Below, one piece after another: positions 37,560 through 47,262 of a stretch of 64,000 bases of DNA. The notes under the pieces were generated by a model. That model made no database searches and was not told the origin of the DNA. It was given only the letters and a program-made list of their open reading frames with translations. Every line of letters starts with the position of its first letter. Positions within the stretch are counted from its first letter, which is position 1. The stretch covers positions 682,001 through 746,000 of the forward strand of contig NZ_LRPC01000028.1 of NCBI RefSeq assembly GCF_001592965.1, written 5' to 3'. This DNA is from Roseivirga spongicola. GTDB taxonomy: Bacteria > Bacteroidota > Bacteroidia > Cytophagales > Cyclobacteriaceae. The translations under genes and the position numbers were made by a program.

Positions 37560-37581
37560 GCAGGAAGATACAACGTCCTGC
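37560..37581 (-). promoter_or_regulatory. Hairpin in the pnp leader
   Basis: GCAGGA (37560-37565) pairs with TCCTGC (37576-37581), loop 10, 23 bases upstream of the pnp start. In other bacteria a leader hairpin mediates PNPase autoregulation, which makes this a candidate only. Confidence 0.4.
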
Positions 37582-37593
37582 AATGGTATATAA

Positions 37594-37627
37594 GGAAAAA
37601 AGGGAATTCAATAGAACTCCCTTCTCC
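37594..37627 (-). terminator. Terminator or attenuator between rpsO and pnp
   Basis: On the minus strand AAGGGA and TCCCTT (with inner TTC/GAA pairs) form a stem followed by a run of Ts (37595-37601 are mostly A on the plus strand). It starts right after the rpsO stop and would limit read-through into pnp. Confidence 0.7.
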
Positions 37628-37633
37628 CTAAAA

Positions 37634-37909
37634 TTATTTTCTAAGTTTCAATTCTTTGATGATAGCTCTGTATCTCTCAATATCTCTATTGTAAAGATAA
37701 TCTAGTAATCTTCTTCTTTTACCTACTAACTTAAGAAGACCTAGTCTTGAAGAGTGATCTTTCTTGTTTGTTTTAAGGTGTTCTGTTAAGTGATTGATAC
37801 GGAAGGTAAAAAGTGCAATTTGTGACTCAGCAGAACCTGTATCACCCTTTGACTTTAACCGACCATGATTCTCAAACAACTCTTGTTTCTTTTCGCTTGA
37901 TAAATACAT
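37634..37909 (-). CDS. rpsO: Ribosomal protein S15
   Basis: A 91-residue S15 of the small subunit, all-helical, binding 16S rRNA. Motifs [49 protein letters not shown] match the family throughout. It lies upstream of pnp, the classical order. Start ATG at 37909; the length is normal. Confidence 0.98.
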   Translation of the reverse strand: MYLSSEKKQELFENHGRLKSKGDTGSAESQIALFTFRINHLTEHLKTNKKDHSSRLGLLKLVGKRRRLLDYLYNRDIERYRAIIKELKLRK

Positions 37910-37981
37910 GCTTAGCTAAAATTTAAAATAATTATTAATAAAACAGCCGCAAAGATATGGATATAAGTATCAATTAGCAAA

Positions 37982-39760
37982 CTAAGCCTGCTCTAATTGA
38001 GTCTTGTTCTTCCGTTGAAATGGCTTTTTTATCTTCTCCAAAAAACTCAAATATATATCTGGCTCAAACAGCCTTGCATCATTTCTTGCTTGTCTTAAGA
38101 AGAAAAGCCCAACTGGAAACAAAAACAGGTTTGACATCCAAACTGCAAATACAGGATCAACTACGTCTTCCTTACCCCATTTATCACCCGTTGTATTCAG
38201 GATATAATAAACAAGAAAGAAGATTACTGATACAATTACCGGAAGCCCTAATCCTCCCTTTTTTATAATTGCTCCAATAGGAGCCCCAATTAAAAACATT
38301 ATAAGACAGGCAAGAGATCGCGCTGCTTGCTGATTCTTGGTAATAATGAACTTTCTCTGGTCGCGCTGAACATTCTTCAAGGTCACCATTCTGCTGTTCA
38401 AAATATTCCTTGTTGTTCTGGCATTATTTGCAGCACTAGAAATAGCAGATACTAAATTCAGGTTGTCTGGATTATTAACATCCGAGGTATAGTAATGCTC
38501 TTCCAACTTTTCAATCGCCCTTTCTAGTTGCTCTTCAGTATATTTCGGAGGAACACTATCCCTATATCTATTTCCGCGAGCCCTCTCTTTGTCCACAGTC
38601 TCCAATTCGTCTCTTTGAGCAATAAACCTTCTACTAGTTTTTACACTGACAGTATCTTCAACTCCAAGATTATTAGACTCACCGTCTTGAAGTAAGTTTT
38701 CCGGAGTTATTTCCTTAACACCATCACCCTCTACTTTAGCCGATTCAACCTCACTTTTCGTCAATAATTTCGATTCATCTTCTATACGTTTCAATGAATC
38801 ATAATACTCCAAACCTTTTCTAACCTCCAGAGGAGCCTCAAGATCTTTTACCAGATGATACCTAAAGCCGTTAGAACCTATTTGCTTAAATATCTGCACT
38901 TCCTTGGAGTAAATGTCTCTCTGCATAGAGTCTATGCCCATATTAAGCTCCTTTCTGGTCTGCACCAGTCGGCTACGCTTAAACAGCTTCTCATCAGTAT
39001 TCCCCATGTCAAAAGAAGATAAATCGAAGCGAATAACACTTTTAGAGAACTTATCTCGAATGAATCGACCACCAATCTCTTTTTCCTCTCTCAGGTCATT
39101 CATATCCTCTTCATAGCGCGTACCGTCATACAGCTCTAAAGCCAAGTACCTCTGATTCATAAAAGAATACATTCTTCCAGAGTCAGCCAGAATCACTTTC
39201 TTATTCCCTTGAGCTCTATCTTTGGTATGGTCATAAATGATGATATCCTTTAACTGTTCATCACCAATTTTCTCATTAACCTTAATGCTGTATCCGGGTA
39301 TGCCTTCGTAAAAAACACCTTCTTTGATATCAAGTGCAGGCTTTTTGGTTCTCATATCCCAAAGAAGACTGTAGGTTTTAAGGTTGGTTTTAGGAACTAG
39401 TATGGTATTTGAATAATACGTTATGCCTGTTAGGATAAGCACAAACACGAAGATAGGACGCAATGCTCTGACCAAAGATATACCTGAACTCTTTACTGCA
39501 GTAAGCTCTGAATGCTCTCCAAGGTTACCGAAAGTCATTATGGAGCTCATGAGTACCGCCAACGGAAATGCGTCTGGCGAACTTGAAATTGAGAAATAGG
39601 TAATGAGCTCAGCGAAAAGCCCAACGCTCAGGCCCTTCCCCATAATCTCATCGAAATACTTAAGAAGGGTAACCAGCAGGAGGATAAAATCAACAACTAC
39701 AAGAGTAAGCAGAAAAGGACCAATGAACGACCCAAAAACCAACTTATCTATCTTCTTCAT
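37982..39760 (-). CDS. LptF/LptG-family lipopolysaccharide export permease
   Basis: 592 residues from the ATG at 39760 (MKKIDKLVFGSFIGPFLLTLVVVDF), chosen because it opens the first helix; the frame runs ten codons upstream. Three N-terminal helices (to about 110), a large periplasmic region, then three C-terminal helices (SLACLIMFLIGAPIGAIIKKGGLGLPVIVSVIFFLVYYIL). It is much longer than the usual 360 residues, because a charged, coiled stretch (about 265-470) is inserted in the periplasmic part, as in other Bacteroidota. It helps move LPS from the inner membrane. F or G cannot be distinguished. Confidence 0.92.
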   Translation of the reverse strand: MKKIDKLVFGSFIGPFLLTLVVVDFILLLVTLLKYFDEIMGKGLSVGLFAELITYFSISSSPDAFPLAVLMSSIMTFGNLGEHSELTAVKSSGISLVRALRPIFVFVLILTGITYYSNTILVPKTNLKTYSLLWDMRTKKPALDIKEGVFYEGIPGYSIKVNEKIGDEQLKDIIIYDHTKDRAQGNKKVILADSGRMYSFMNQRYLALELYDGTRYEEDMNDLREEKEIGGRFIRDKFSKSVIRFDLSSFDMGNTDEKLFKRSRLVQTRKELNMGIDSMQRDIYSKEVQIFKQIGSNGFRYHLVKDLEAPLEVRKGLEYYDSLKRIEDESKLLTKSEVESAKVEGDGVKEITPENLLQDGESNNLGVEDTVSVKTSRRFIAQRDELETVDKERARGNRYRDSVPPKYTEEQLERAIEKLEEHYYTSDVNNPDNLNLVSAISSAANNARTTRNILNSRMVTLKNVQRDQRKFIITKNQQAARSLACLIMFLIGAPIGAIIKKGGLGLPVIVSVIFFLVYYILNTTGDKWGKEDVVDPVFAVWMSNLFLFPVGLFFLRQARNDARLFEPDIYLSFLEKIKKPFQRKNKTQLEQA

Positions 39761-39831
39761 GTACTCAATTTTGCCCCTCTGAGGCCGCAAAGATCATGCC
39801 TTTGAACAGGAATTGCAAGGATTAAGACCGG

Positions 39832-40227
39832 CTAACCTCCAATGATTTCCTTCAGAGAGTAAACAAGGTTCTCCCAGAGGTCTTGCTGCTCTTCTGCATC
39901 GTCTAAATCGGAGTAGTCAGTAATTTGAATGAAGACTGTCTGAGTGAGATCATTTACATCCAACTTAAGTTCAATGTAGTTTGGATCGTCCTCATCTTCT
40001 TCAGACTCTGGAAGAAATTCGAACTTTACAGAGTGATTGGTTCTTTGCGAAACCTTTCTAGCCCTATGTTCTTCTCCATCCCAAAGAAAGATAAAGGCTT
40101 TATCTTCATTAATATTCACATCGTCCGCAAACCACTGAGCTAAACCACTAGCTGTACTGAGGTAAGGAAAGAGCATTTTCTGAGATGCATTGATCTCAAA
40201 CTCTGTAATAAATTTAAACTTTCCCAT
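39832..40227 (-). CDS. START-like (AHSA1/Bet v1-type) domain protein
   Basis: A 131-residue cytoplasmic protein: FITEFEINASQKMLFPYLSTASGLAQWFADDVNINEDKAFIFLWDGEEHRARK, followed by an acidic linker and a C-terminal helix. It has the helix-grip strand pattern of the START-like/AHSA1 fold that is typical as a short stand-alone protein in Bacteroidota. The ligand is unknown. It precedes the LptF/G gene on the same strand by 72 bases, so they may be co-transcribed. Confidence 0.88.
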   Translation of the reverse strand: MGKFKFITEFEINASQKMLFPYLSTASGLAQWFADDVNINEDKAFIFLWDGEEHRARKVSQRTNHSVKFEFLPESEEDEDDPNYIELKLDVNDLTQTVFIQITDYSDLDDAEEQQDLWENLVYSLKEIIGG

Positions 40228-40325
40228 AGGCTAAAAAGTGATCGGAAGTAATATAGAACTAAAATACCACTTCGGCAAACAAAAAAAAGTTCACCATAGG
40301 CTTGCGGAATTCAAAATTAGATAGC

Positions 40326-40333
40326 TACCTTTG
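40326..40333 (+). promoter_or_regulatory. Candidate -7 box for tRNA-Met
   Basis: TACCTTTG fits the Bacteroidota TAnnTTTG consensus, with CTTG 21 bases upstream as a -33 element. It is about 50 bases before the tRNA. Confidence 0.6.
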
Positions 40334-40384
40334 CACCTCGATTTTGGGAAATGAAACAAATTTCAACCCAAATAATCCGAATCT

Positions 40385-40458
40385 GGCGAGGTAGCTCAGT
40401 TGGTTAGAGCGCAGGATTCATAACCCTGAGGTCACGGGTTCAACTCCCGTCCTCGCTA
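40385..40458 (+). tRNA. tRNA-Met (anticodon CAT, elongator type)
   Basis: A 74-base cloverleaf: acceptor GGCGAGG/CCTCGCT, D-arm GCTC...GAGC, anticodon loop TTCATAA (CAT), and T-arm with GGTTCAACTC. The first acceptor pair is G-U, not the mismatch typical of initiator tRNA, and the anticodon stem lacks the three G-C pairs of initiators. A terminator follows. Confidence 0.92.
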
Positions 40459-40460
40459 CA

Positions 40461-40490
40461 AAAGGCAAGTTTTCAACTTGCCTTTTTTTT
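40461..40490 (+). terminator. Intrinsic terminator of tRNA-Met
   Basis: AAAGGCAAGTT pairs with AACTTGCCTTT around a TTC loop, then eight Ts (40483-40490). It starts two bases past the tRNA. Confidence 0.92.
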
Positions 40491-40546
40491 ATTCCCTCAG
40501 ACACAAACCTTCAATACTACACCTCCAGCAAAAAAAGGACAAAAGA

Positions 40547-40573
40547 AAACCCCGACCTTTTGGGACGGGGTTT
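40547..40573 (-). terminator. Intrinsic terminator of the infC-rpmI-rplT operon
   Basis: AAACCCCG (40547-40554) pairs with CGGGGTTT (40566-40573); on the minus strand it is followed by TTTTCTTTTG. It lies 20 bases past the rplT stop. Confidence 0.85.
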
Positions 40574-40593
40574 GAATTATATTTAAAAGTGAA

Positions 40594-40938
40594 TTACTTC
40601 ACTTTATCGATAACTGCTTTAAACGCTTCAGGATGGTTCATTGCTAGATCTGCCAACACTTTTCTGTTAAGCTCGATTCCTGACTGACCTACTTTACCCA
40701 TAAACTGTGAATAAGACATGCCGTGCTCTCTAGCACCTGCGTTGATTCTCTGAATCCACAACTTTCTGAACTCTCTCTTCTTAGCTTTTCTATCTCTATA
40801 AGCATAAGTGAGACCCTTTTCAACTGCATTTTTGGATACAGTCCAAACGTTTTTTCTTCTTCCCCAATAACCCTTGGCTAACTTGAGTACTCTTTTTCTT
40901 CTAGCCCTTGAGGCTACTGAATTTACTGATCTTGGCAT
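40594..40938 (-). CDS. rplT: Ribosomal protein L20
   Basis: A 114-residue large-subunit protein, N-terminally basic ([22 protein letters not shown], matching L20's long rRNA-binding helix), with [24 protein letters not shown] at the C-terminal domain. Last gene of the conserved infC-rpmI-rplT operon. In other bacteria L20 represses this operon. Starts at an ATG after an A-rich leader without a Shine-Dalgarno sequence. Confidence 0.98.
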   Translation of the reverse strand: MPRSVNSVASRARRKRVLKLAKGYWGRRKNVWTVSKNAVEKGLTYAYRDRKAKKREFRKLWIQRINAGAREHGMSYSQFMGKVGQSGIELNRKVLADLAMNHPEAFKAVIDKVK

Positions 40939-41027
40939 TTTTTTGTTGTTTTTGATTTTTGGCGACTAACCAAACACTTAGTACTTATTACCAAAACTCC
41001 GGTTAAACAAAACCTTCAAAGGTTTTC

Positions 41028-41222
41028 TTAAATGTTGAGCATGTGTTTAACGTTAGACTCATCTGACTTGTGTACTAAGCCAGTACCAGTCAAGTTACGT
41101 TTCTGCTTCGTCTCTTTTTTAGTCAGGATATGGCTTTTGAAAGCGTGCTTTCTTTTGATTTTGCCAGTTCCTGTCAATTTGAAACGCTTTTTCGCTCCAG
41201 ATTTAGTTTTTACTTTAGGCAT
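41028..41222 (-). CDS. rpmI: Ribosomal protein L35
   Basis: A 64-residue, strongly basic large-subunit protein: [36 protein letters not shown] is the L35 signature and the end is KHMLNI. It lies between infC and rplT, 19 bases after infC. The leader is AT-rich without a Shine-Dalgarno sequence. Confidence 0.98.
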   Translation of the reverse strand: MPKVKTKSGAKKRFKLTGTGKIKRKHAFKSHILTKKETKQKRNLTGTGLVHKSDESNVKHMLNI

Positions 41223-41241
41223 TTTATAAATATTAGTTTTA

Positions 41242-41802
41242 CTAACTTTTCTTCCCTGCGTTTTTCGGTGCCAAAAAGAGGAACATTCTCTTCCCTTCTA
41301 ACTTTGGCAACTGCTCTACCTTAGCATACTCTTCTAGTGCCTGTGCAAATTTCAGAAGTAGGATCTCACCTCTTTCTTTATACACAATTGTTCTTCCTTT
41401 AAAGTGAACGTAAGCCTTAACTTTTGCTCCCTCTTGTAAGAAGTTGATGGCATGCTTAAGCTTAAACTCAAAATCATGGTCGTCCGTATTTGGCCCGAAC
41501 CTGATTTCTTTAATCACAGTTTTTGAAGCTTTGGCTTTAATTTCCTTTTGCTTCTTCTTCTGTTCGTATTTAAACTTAGAGTAATCAATTACTTTACAAA
41601 CAGGCGGATCCGCTTTTGGAGAAATCTCTACAAGGTCCAAGCTTTGATCTTTGGCCATTTGTAGCGCCTGATTTGTAGGGAATACTCCTTGCTCTACATT
41701 CTCACCAACCACTCGCACCTGACGAGCTGTAATCTTCTCATTTACCTTGTATGGCTCCTCTACCCGACCTCTAGGTGGGTAGCGTCTTCTCATTTTAGCG
41801 AT
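41242..41802 (-). CDS. infC: Translation initiation factor IF-3 with a probable ATC start
   Basis: IF-3, which keeps ribosomal subunits apart and checks the initiator tRNA. The N-domain has [31 protein letters not shown] and [26 protein letters not shown]; the C-domain has [25 protein letters not shown] and [13 protein letters not shown] place the start at an ATC codon (41800-41802), since AAGGAGG ends 5 bases upstream of it, the ideal distance. The first ATG at 41793 would be 14 bases away. Rare start codons in infC are a known self-control device. 186 residues. First gene of its operon. Confidence 0.9.
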   Translation of the reverse strand: MAKMRRRYPPRGRVEEPYKVNEKITARQVRVVGENVEQGVFPTNQALQMAKDQSLDLVEISPKADPPVCKVIDYSKFKYEQKKKQKEIKAKASKTVIKEIRFGPNTDDHDFEFKLKHAINFLQEGAKVKAYVHFKGRTIVYKERGEILLLKFAQALEEYAKVEQLPKLEGKRMFLFLAPKNAGKKS

Positions 41803-41814
41803 TGTTACCTCCTT
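41803..41814 (-). promoter_or_regulatory. Strong Shine-Dalgarno sequence of infC
   Basis: AAGGAGGTAACA just upstream of the ATC codon. The neighbouring genes rpmI, rplT, rpsO and pnp show no such sequence, so it is exceptional here and decides the start. Confidence 0.8.
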
Positions 41815-41888
41815 GTTTTGTTAAAATGACTGCAAATATCGGCATAATTTTCTAATTATCAATAATTAAGAAATCACATATTTTAAAA

Positions 41889-43838
41889 TCAATTGCCTAG
41901 TGAGGCAGACTTCTCTTTGTTAAAGTAAGCAATGAAATCGGTAATTGACATACTTCCCTGATCTCCTTGCCCATGCTTTCTCACAGAAACCTCTTTTTGA
42001 TCGGCCTCTTTTTCGCCTACAATAAGCATTATTGGTATTTTCTTTACCTCCGCATCACGGATTTTTCTACCAATTTTTTCGTCTCTATGATCTACAAAAC
42101 CAGTAATGTCTGCTTCTTCTAAAGCACTATATAATTCTTGAGCATAATCGGCATACTTCTCAGAAATAGGCAAAATAGCTACCTGATCTGGCGTTAACCA
42201 TAGTGGAAACTCTCCTCCGCAGTGCTCAATTAATACTGCAACAAACCTTTCTAGAGAACCAAATGGTGCTCTATGTATCATTACAGGTCTATGCTTTTGG
42301 TTATCTGAACCTGTGTATTCTAGCTTAAACCTTTCTGGTAAGGTATAGTCTACCTGAATAGTTCCAAGTTGCCATTTTCTACCCAAGGCATCTTTAACCA
42401 TAAAGTCTAACTTAGGACCATAGAATGCAGCTTCGCCCAATTCTGTTACAGTATTCAAGCCTTTTTCCTCGGCTGCTTCTTGAATGGCGCTCTCTGCTTC
42501 TACCCAAAGGGCATCGTCTCCGATATACTTTTCTTTATTCTCAGGATCTCTTAAGCTGATTTGGGCTACATAATCCTGAAAGCCTAAAGATGTAAATACG
42601 TAGAGAACAAGGTCTATTACTTTCTTGAACTCTTCTTTTACCTGATCTGGTCGACAGAAAATGTGAGCATCATCTTGAGTAAAACCTCTTACCCGAGTTA
42701 AGCCGTGTAACTCTCCACTCTGCTCATATCGGTACACAGTACCAAATTCTGCCAGCCTAAGTGGAAGATCTTTGTAAGACCTTGGCTTAGAGTTATAAAT
42801 CTCACAGTGGTGAGGGCAATTCATTGGTTTCAACAAAAACTCTTCTCCTTCATTCGGTGTTTGAATGGGCTTGAATGAGTCTTCGCCATACTTTTCATAG
42901 TGGCCCGAAGTAACATAGAGGTTCTTATGACCTATGTGCGGAGTAACTACCGGCTCATATCCGGCTTTTACCTGAGCACGTCTCATAAAAGACTCTAGCC
43001 TCTCCCTTAACCTTGTTCCTTTAGGCAACCATAACGGAAGCCCTAAGCCTACTTTTTCTGAGAACGTAAATAACTCGAGCTCCTTACCTAATTTTCTATG
43101 GTCTCTCTTCTTTGCCTCTTCTAGGTTGTGCAAGAACTCTGTAAGCTCTTTTTGCTTAGGAAAGGTTATACCGTAAATACGAGTTAGCTGCTTTCTTTTC
43201 TCATCACCTCTCCAGTAAGCACCAGCTACATTAAGAAGCTTAACTGCCTTTATAAAACCTGTGTGTGGAATGTGAGGACCTCTACACAAGTCTGTAAATC
43301 CGCCTTGAGTATAGAATGTAATGGAGCCATCTTCTAAACCATCGATCAGCTCGAGCTTGTACTCGTCTCCTTTTTCATTGAAGTGGCTTATAGCGTCTGC
43401 CTTAGAAACCTCTTTTCTATCGTAGGTATTTTTCTGCTTGGCAAGCTCGAGCATTTTCTTCTCGATCTTCTCTAAGTCAGCAGAATCAAATTCTTTATCA
43501 CCAAAGTCTACATCGTAATAATAGCCTTGATCTATTGATGGACCTATTCCAAACTTAGTTCCTGGGTAAAGCGATTCAAGTGCTTCTGCCATTAAGTGAG
43601 CGGAAGAGTGCCAAAAAGTGGCTTTTCCGTCATCATCGTTCCAGGTGAGTAGTTTTAAGGTTGAATCTTGGGTGATTTTTCGATCAGCATCCCATACTTC
43701 TCCATTTACTTCGGCAGAAAGTACGTTTCTGGCTAATCCTTCGCTAATACTAATTGCGACATCCATGGCAGACGATCCTTTCGGATATTCTCTAACGCTG
43801 CCATCAGGTAAGGTGATTTTTATGATTTCGTTACTCAT
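41889..43838 (-). CDS. thrS: Threonyl-tRNA synthetase
   Basis: A 649-residue class II synthetase that charges tRNA-Thr. Order: TGS domain (1-63, [23 protein letters not shown]), the editing domain with [11 protein letters not shown] (two His), then the catalytic core with motif 2 ([29 protein letters not shown]), zinc ligands in [10 protein letters not shown] and motif 3 ([11 protein letters not shown]), and the anticodon-binding domain. The length is normal. It precedes infC on the same strand by 86 bases, an order known in many bacteria, so they may form one operon. Confidence 0.98.
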   Translation of the reverse strand: MSNEIIKITLPDGSVREYPKGSSAMDVAISISEGLARNVLSAEVNGEVWDADRKITQDSTLKLLTWNDDDGKATFWHSSAHLMAEALESLYPGTKFGIGPSIDQGYYYDVDFGDKEFDSADLEKIEKKMLELAKQKNTYDRKEVSKADAISHFNEKGDEYKLELIDGLEDGSITFYTQGGFTDLCRGPHIPHTGFIKAVKLLNVAGAYWRGDEKRKQLTRIYGITFPKQKELTEFLHNLEEAKKRDHRKLGKELELFTFSEKVGLGLPLWLPKGTRLRERLESFMRRAQVKAGYEPVVTPHIGHKNLYVTSGHYEKYGEDSFKPIQTPNEGEEFLLKPMNCPHHCEIYNSKPRSYKDLPLRLAEFGTVYRYEQSGELHGLTRVRGFTQDDAHIFCRPDQVKEEFKKVIDLVLYVFTSLGFQDYVAQISLRDPENKEKYIGDDALWVEAESAIQEAAEEKGLNTVTELGEAAFYGPKLDFMVKDALGRKWQLGTIQVDYTLPERFKLEYTGSDNQKHRPVMIHRAPFGSLERFVAVLIEHCGGEFPLWLTPDQVAILPISEKYADYAQELYSALEEADITGFVDHRDEKIGRKIRDAEVKKIPIMLIVGEKEADQKEVSVRKHGQGDQGSMSITDFIAYFNKEKSASLGN

Positions 43839-43947
43839 TTTAATCTTTTTCCGATGCTACAAACCATCGGTTTGACTTAAAATTTCTTTAGGCTGCAAAT
43901 ATGCTAACATTAATCTGCTTGCCCCTATTTCAACTAAAATAAATTGA

Positions 43948-46527
43948 TCAAAGACCTAACCTGAAGCTAAGTTTTATTGCAGAATTGTCTACTCCTGGTT
44001 TTTCTAAGTAGGTTAGTCTTCGGATGTAATCTACACGGAAGAATTTAAAGATGTTTTCCACACCTATTCCAACTTCAGCAAATGGTCGTCCGCTTTCAAG
44101 AACATCGAACTGAGGCAATGCATTACCACCTTCATCAGTTAGCGCTTGTACGGCTAGCGTACTTTGGCTAACTCCTCCAAATAACACATTACTGGTTCCT
44201 ACCAATCTCCACTTTAACTTTCTAAGCAAGGGAATTCTGTTTAAAATAAAGCCTTCGAAATTATGCTCATAACGGAGAGAAGCATAACTCTGGCTCACAA
44301 ACTCATAAAAGCTCATGGTATTGAATGCAATATTGGTATAAACGATTTGCTCATTACCAATATGAGCATTGAGCAAAGTATATGGCAAATCTTCGAAAGT
44401 GTGGCCCGCATTTAACTGATACGTTGTATTACCCCAGAAGCCTAATTTTAACTTTTGCGAAACGCCAAAGTTTACTCTAGTATAGTCAAAGTCCCCACCT
44501 GTCAATCCCTTGAACCCTCTGGTAAAAGAAGCTGAGAATATTGGCCATCTGGTAGTTCCTAAGCTAATTCTATTGTTATCGCTAATAATAAATGCCTCAT
44601 CTCGGGCATATTTTAAGTTAAGCGTTACTTCTGACGTAGCATAATCTTGCGCTAATGGCGAGTCTGTTCTATTGAGGTCAGTTCTGTATCTGAACGCAAA
44701 CTCAGGTTGAAACTCCTTGTGATTCAGTCTTAGGCTTGCAGAAAAAGCTCTCGAAAGCTGTCTAAAGGCACCAAATTGATAGCTTTCATATCTAAACGGC
44801 CTTACTAAGTCTCCCAATTGAGTTAGGGCCAAAAATGCTTGACCACTTTCTATATTCGTTAATGCATCAGGTTGAATACCATATTGATCAATGTCTTTTC
44901 TATATGAAACATCAAAAACCGTCCAGTCTTTTCTATCGGCAATCCATTTAGCTCCTAGTCCATACTTATACTGCTCATCATCGAAACCATAAGCCAAATA
45001 ACCGTTGAACTGCCAATTAAGACTGAAATTCTCATTGGTTCTGCCGCCTACTCTAACCCTCCAACCTTCAACATCATTATTACCAATTAAGAAAGGCCAA
45101 GGCCCAAGATCTAACTGGTTTACCTCTACATACCCTCTCGCAAAAGTTTTGGCTATAGCTGTCCAAGTTTTGACTACTGGTATGTTTTTGAGGGTATCGA
45201 TCATATTGATCACATTCATTTCTGTTGGAGTAAGCTTATCGTGCCTGTTAGCTTCCCAAAAAGCATCATTCTCCATTCTGGCATCTTCATCTATTTCAAT
45301 TGCCCTTTCAAAGAAGCTGACATCTCTTGGCTCGGCAACTTTCAAATTCTGATTAGAGGTATAGAACTTGGCTAAAAAGCCTGCCGACTTATTGGTAATT
45401 TCTGCCACATCTACCAACACCCTTGTTTTTGTAGGAAGCCAGGCACCTCCTTCTAAGCGTTCTAATTCTTGCTGAAGCTTAATTTTTTCTATAAAGTTAA
45501 GATTGGCTGTTCTTTGAACTGTAGCATCTATTTGCTTTAAAGCGAAGCCATCTTTGGCGATCCACATTTTACCAATGAAAGCCAACTCCTGATCGTTCTT
45601 TGGCTTAAAATCGATTAGATAACAAAACTCTTCGCCAATGTATACCGAGTCGGTTAGTTCATAATCGTAGATTAATCTCCAACCATCAGAGATTGGAGAA
45701 GCAAACTCCCGTTCGACAATATTCATTCTGTTTTGATAGAAATTATATTGCTGAAATGTTGAACCAATGACTTGAGAAATAAGACTTCCATCTTCTATTC
45801 CAATTCCAGTAATTTTTGTTCGCTGAACATGTTCTTTTGAAAGCCTTGGATCAGATCTGTAATAGTATTTGGAAAGCGATTCTGATATAAAGAGTGGTAG
45901 AATTGGTTTACCATCTTCTCCGGCTATGGTCTCAATTGAATCTAATACAGCAGTAATTTTCTGCATTATCTTCCTCTTCCTTAATCTATCGGAGATATTG
46001 TCTAAATCGATTTCAATCTTGTTATAGCTGTCATATTCATAAGCAGCCAATCTTCGCTTATCGTTTTGAGGTTTATTGTCTACTACGCTTCTAATGATAT
46101 CCCAAGCAGGGTTTTCTACCTTACCTGCAGTTACAACAAAGTCTCCTAGCGAGGTAGACTCTGGGGCAAGTTGATAGTTAATGGTTTGAGATATGCCCTT
46201 TTCATAAACCTTTTTCTTTGTTTCATAACCAATGTATGAGACTACTAAAGTGTCGGTTTCTGCATCTCCGATTATTTTATAGAATCCATCGAAGTCTGTA
46301 GCAACTCCTTTTGTAGTTCCTAAAAAGTATACACTTGCAAAAGGGATTGGGTCGCCAGAATCGGCATCCGTTACTTTTCCTTCAATTACAGTTTGTGCCA
46401 AACCACTGGCACAAAGCAAAAAGAAAAATAAAAAAATCAGGTTGGTGAAAAGTTTCAATTTCGAGTTTTTGGTTGTAGCGTTTATTAAACGACAAAGATG
46501 AATTAAATGTGCCTTTAGTTCATTCAA
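43948..46527 (-). CDS. DUF5686 outer-membrane protein with carboxypeptidase-regulatory domain
   Basis: An 859-residue secreted protein. After an N-terminal stretch the hydrophobic signal FTNLIFLFFFLLCASGLAQ is seen; residues of about 45-125 are a carboxypeptidase-regulatory-like fold (GKVTDADSGDPIPFASVYFLGTTKGVATDFDGFYKI), then the DUF5686 region (WDIIRSVVDNKPQNDKRRL, MNIVEREFASPISDGWRLIYDYEL) and a C-terminal barrel ending FFRVDYIRRLTYLEKP...IKLSFRLGL. It sits in the outer membrane; the role is unknown. The start is uncertain, because about 24 residues precede the signal, but no later Met lies before it. Confidence 0.88.
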   Translation of the reverse strand: MNELKAHLIHLCRLINATTKNSKLKLFTNLIFLFFFLLCASGLAQTVIEGKVTDADSGDPIPFASVYFLGTTKGVATDFDGFYKIIGDAETDTLVVSYIGYETKKKVYEKGISQTINYQLAPESTSLGDFVVTAGKVENPAWDIIRSVVDNKPQNDKRRLAAYEYDSYNKIEIDLDNISDRLRKRKIMQKITAVLDSIETIAGEDGKPILPLFISESLSKYYYRSDPRLSKEHVQRTKITGIGIEDGSLISQVIGSTFQQYNFYQNRMNIVEREFASPISDGWRLIYDYELTDSVYIGEEFCYLIDFKPKNDQELAFIGKMWIAKDGFALKQIDATVQRTANLNFIEKIKLQQELERLEGGAWLPTKTRVLVDVAEITNKSAGFLAKFYTSNQNLKVAEPRDVSFFERAIEIDEDARMENDAFWEANRHDKLTPTEMNVINMIDTLKNIPVVKTWTAIAKTFARGYVEVNQLDLGPWPFLIGNNDVEGWRVRVGGRTNENFSLNWQFNGYLAYGFDDEQYKYGLGAKWIADRKDWTVFDVSYRKDIDQYGIQPDALTNIESGQAFLALTQLGDLVRPFRYESYQFGAFRQLSRAFSASLRLNHKEFQPEFAFRYRTDLNRTDSPLAQDYATSEVTLNLKYARDEAFIISDNNRISLGTTRWPIFSASFTRGFKGLTGGDFDYTRVNFGVSQKLKLGFWGNTTYQLNAGHTFEDLPYTLLNAHIGNEQIVYTNIAFNTMSFYEFVSQSYASLRYEHNFEGFILNRIPLLRKLKWRLVGTSNVLFGGVSQSTLAVQALTDEGGNALPQFDVLESGRPFAEVGIGVENIFKFFRVDYIRRLTYLEKPGVDNSAIKLSFRLGL

Positions 46528-46546
46528 TTTTGTGCAAACGTTTCTG

Positions 46547-47230
46547 CTAATGGGAATGTTCCGCTATGTAATTTTTTATATGAAGGTCTGATCGTTTTAC
46601 TATATGCTGATACCATTCGAACTTTAAGTCTAGTTTTTCTTCTGCAGACAAGGCCCAGTCCACACTTTCTCTTTTAATTCTATCTACCAATTCATTCAAA
46701 ATAAGTGCGGCACTGACCGACACGTTAAATGACTCGGTAAAGCCATACATGGGCACATGCACTAATTCATCTACGTGTTCTTTAGCGTAATTAGACATAC
46801 CTTGCTTCTCAGTACCAAACACAAAAGCGATAGGTTGGTTTATATTTAACTCTTTTATAGATGCACTATCTCTGTCTGGGGTTGTACCAACTAGTCGGTA
46901 ATTCTTCGATTTAAGCGAATTAAAACACTTCTCTGTGCTTTGTTCTTCTCTCTCAAACATATTTAACGAAAGCCATTTGGAAGCTCCTCTGACTACATTT
47001 GGATTCACATTATAATCATGTAATCTCTGCGTGATGTACACATCTTGAACTCCGAAGCAATCGCATGTTCTCATTACAGCACTGGCATTCTGAGAATGAT
47101 AGAAATCTTCCATTACCACGGTGAGATAACGAGTTCTTTCTGCCAAAACTTTATCTATCAATTCAATCTTGTTTGGTGTAACATATTCCTCCAAGAGTTG
47201 AACCAAGCTATTCTTTAATTCTATTTCCAT
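46547..47230 (-). CDS. TrmH-family tRNA/rRNA 2'-O-ribose methyltransferase
   Basis: 227 residues from the ATG at 47230 (MEIELKNSLVQLLEEY), since an upstream in-frame Met (47278) would read through a terminator hairpin. SPOUT-fold methyltransferase: RYLTVVMEDFYHSQNASAVMRTCDCFGVQDVYI, FVFGTEKQGMS (SAM knot), and VPMYGFTESFNVSVSAALILNEL. It resembles the tRNA Gm18 enzyme TrmH; rRNA cannot be excluded. Its leader is a terminator whose T-run touches the start codon. The DUF5686 gene follows after 19 bases on the same strand. Confidence 0.88.
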   Translation of the reverse strand: MEIELKNSLVQLLEEYVTPNKIELIDKVLAERTRYLTVVMEDFYHSQNASAVMRTCDCFGVQDVYITQRLHDYNVNPNVVRGASKWLSLNMFEREEQSTEKCFNSLKSKNYRLVGTTPDRDSASIKELNINQPIAFVFGTEKQGMSNYAKEHVDELVHVPMYGFTESFNVSVSAALILNELVDRIKRESVDWALSAEEKLDLKFEWYQHIVKRSDLHIKNYIAEHSH

Positions 47231-47262
47231 AAAAAAAGCTGTTGGAAGAGCATCCAACAGCT
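47231..47262 (-). terminator. Intrinsic terminator abutting the TrmH start codon
   Basis: AGCTGTTGGA (47237-47246) pairs with TCCAACAGCT (47253-47262), loop 6, a perfect 10-bp stem. On the minus strand it is followed by seven Ts and then directly by the ATG at 47230. It sits 174 bases past the upstream dehydrogenase gene. Confidence 0.88.

Noticed and set aside
45005..45352. A 115-codon frame antisense to the DUF5686 gene.
   Set aside because: It lies wholly opposite a conserved gene and shows no recognisable protein features.
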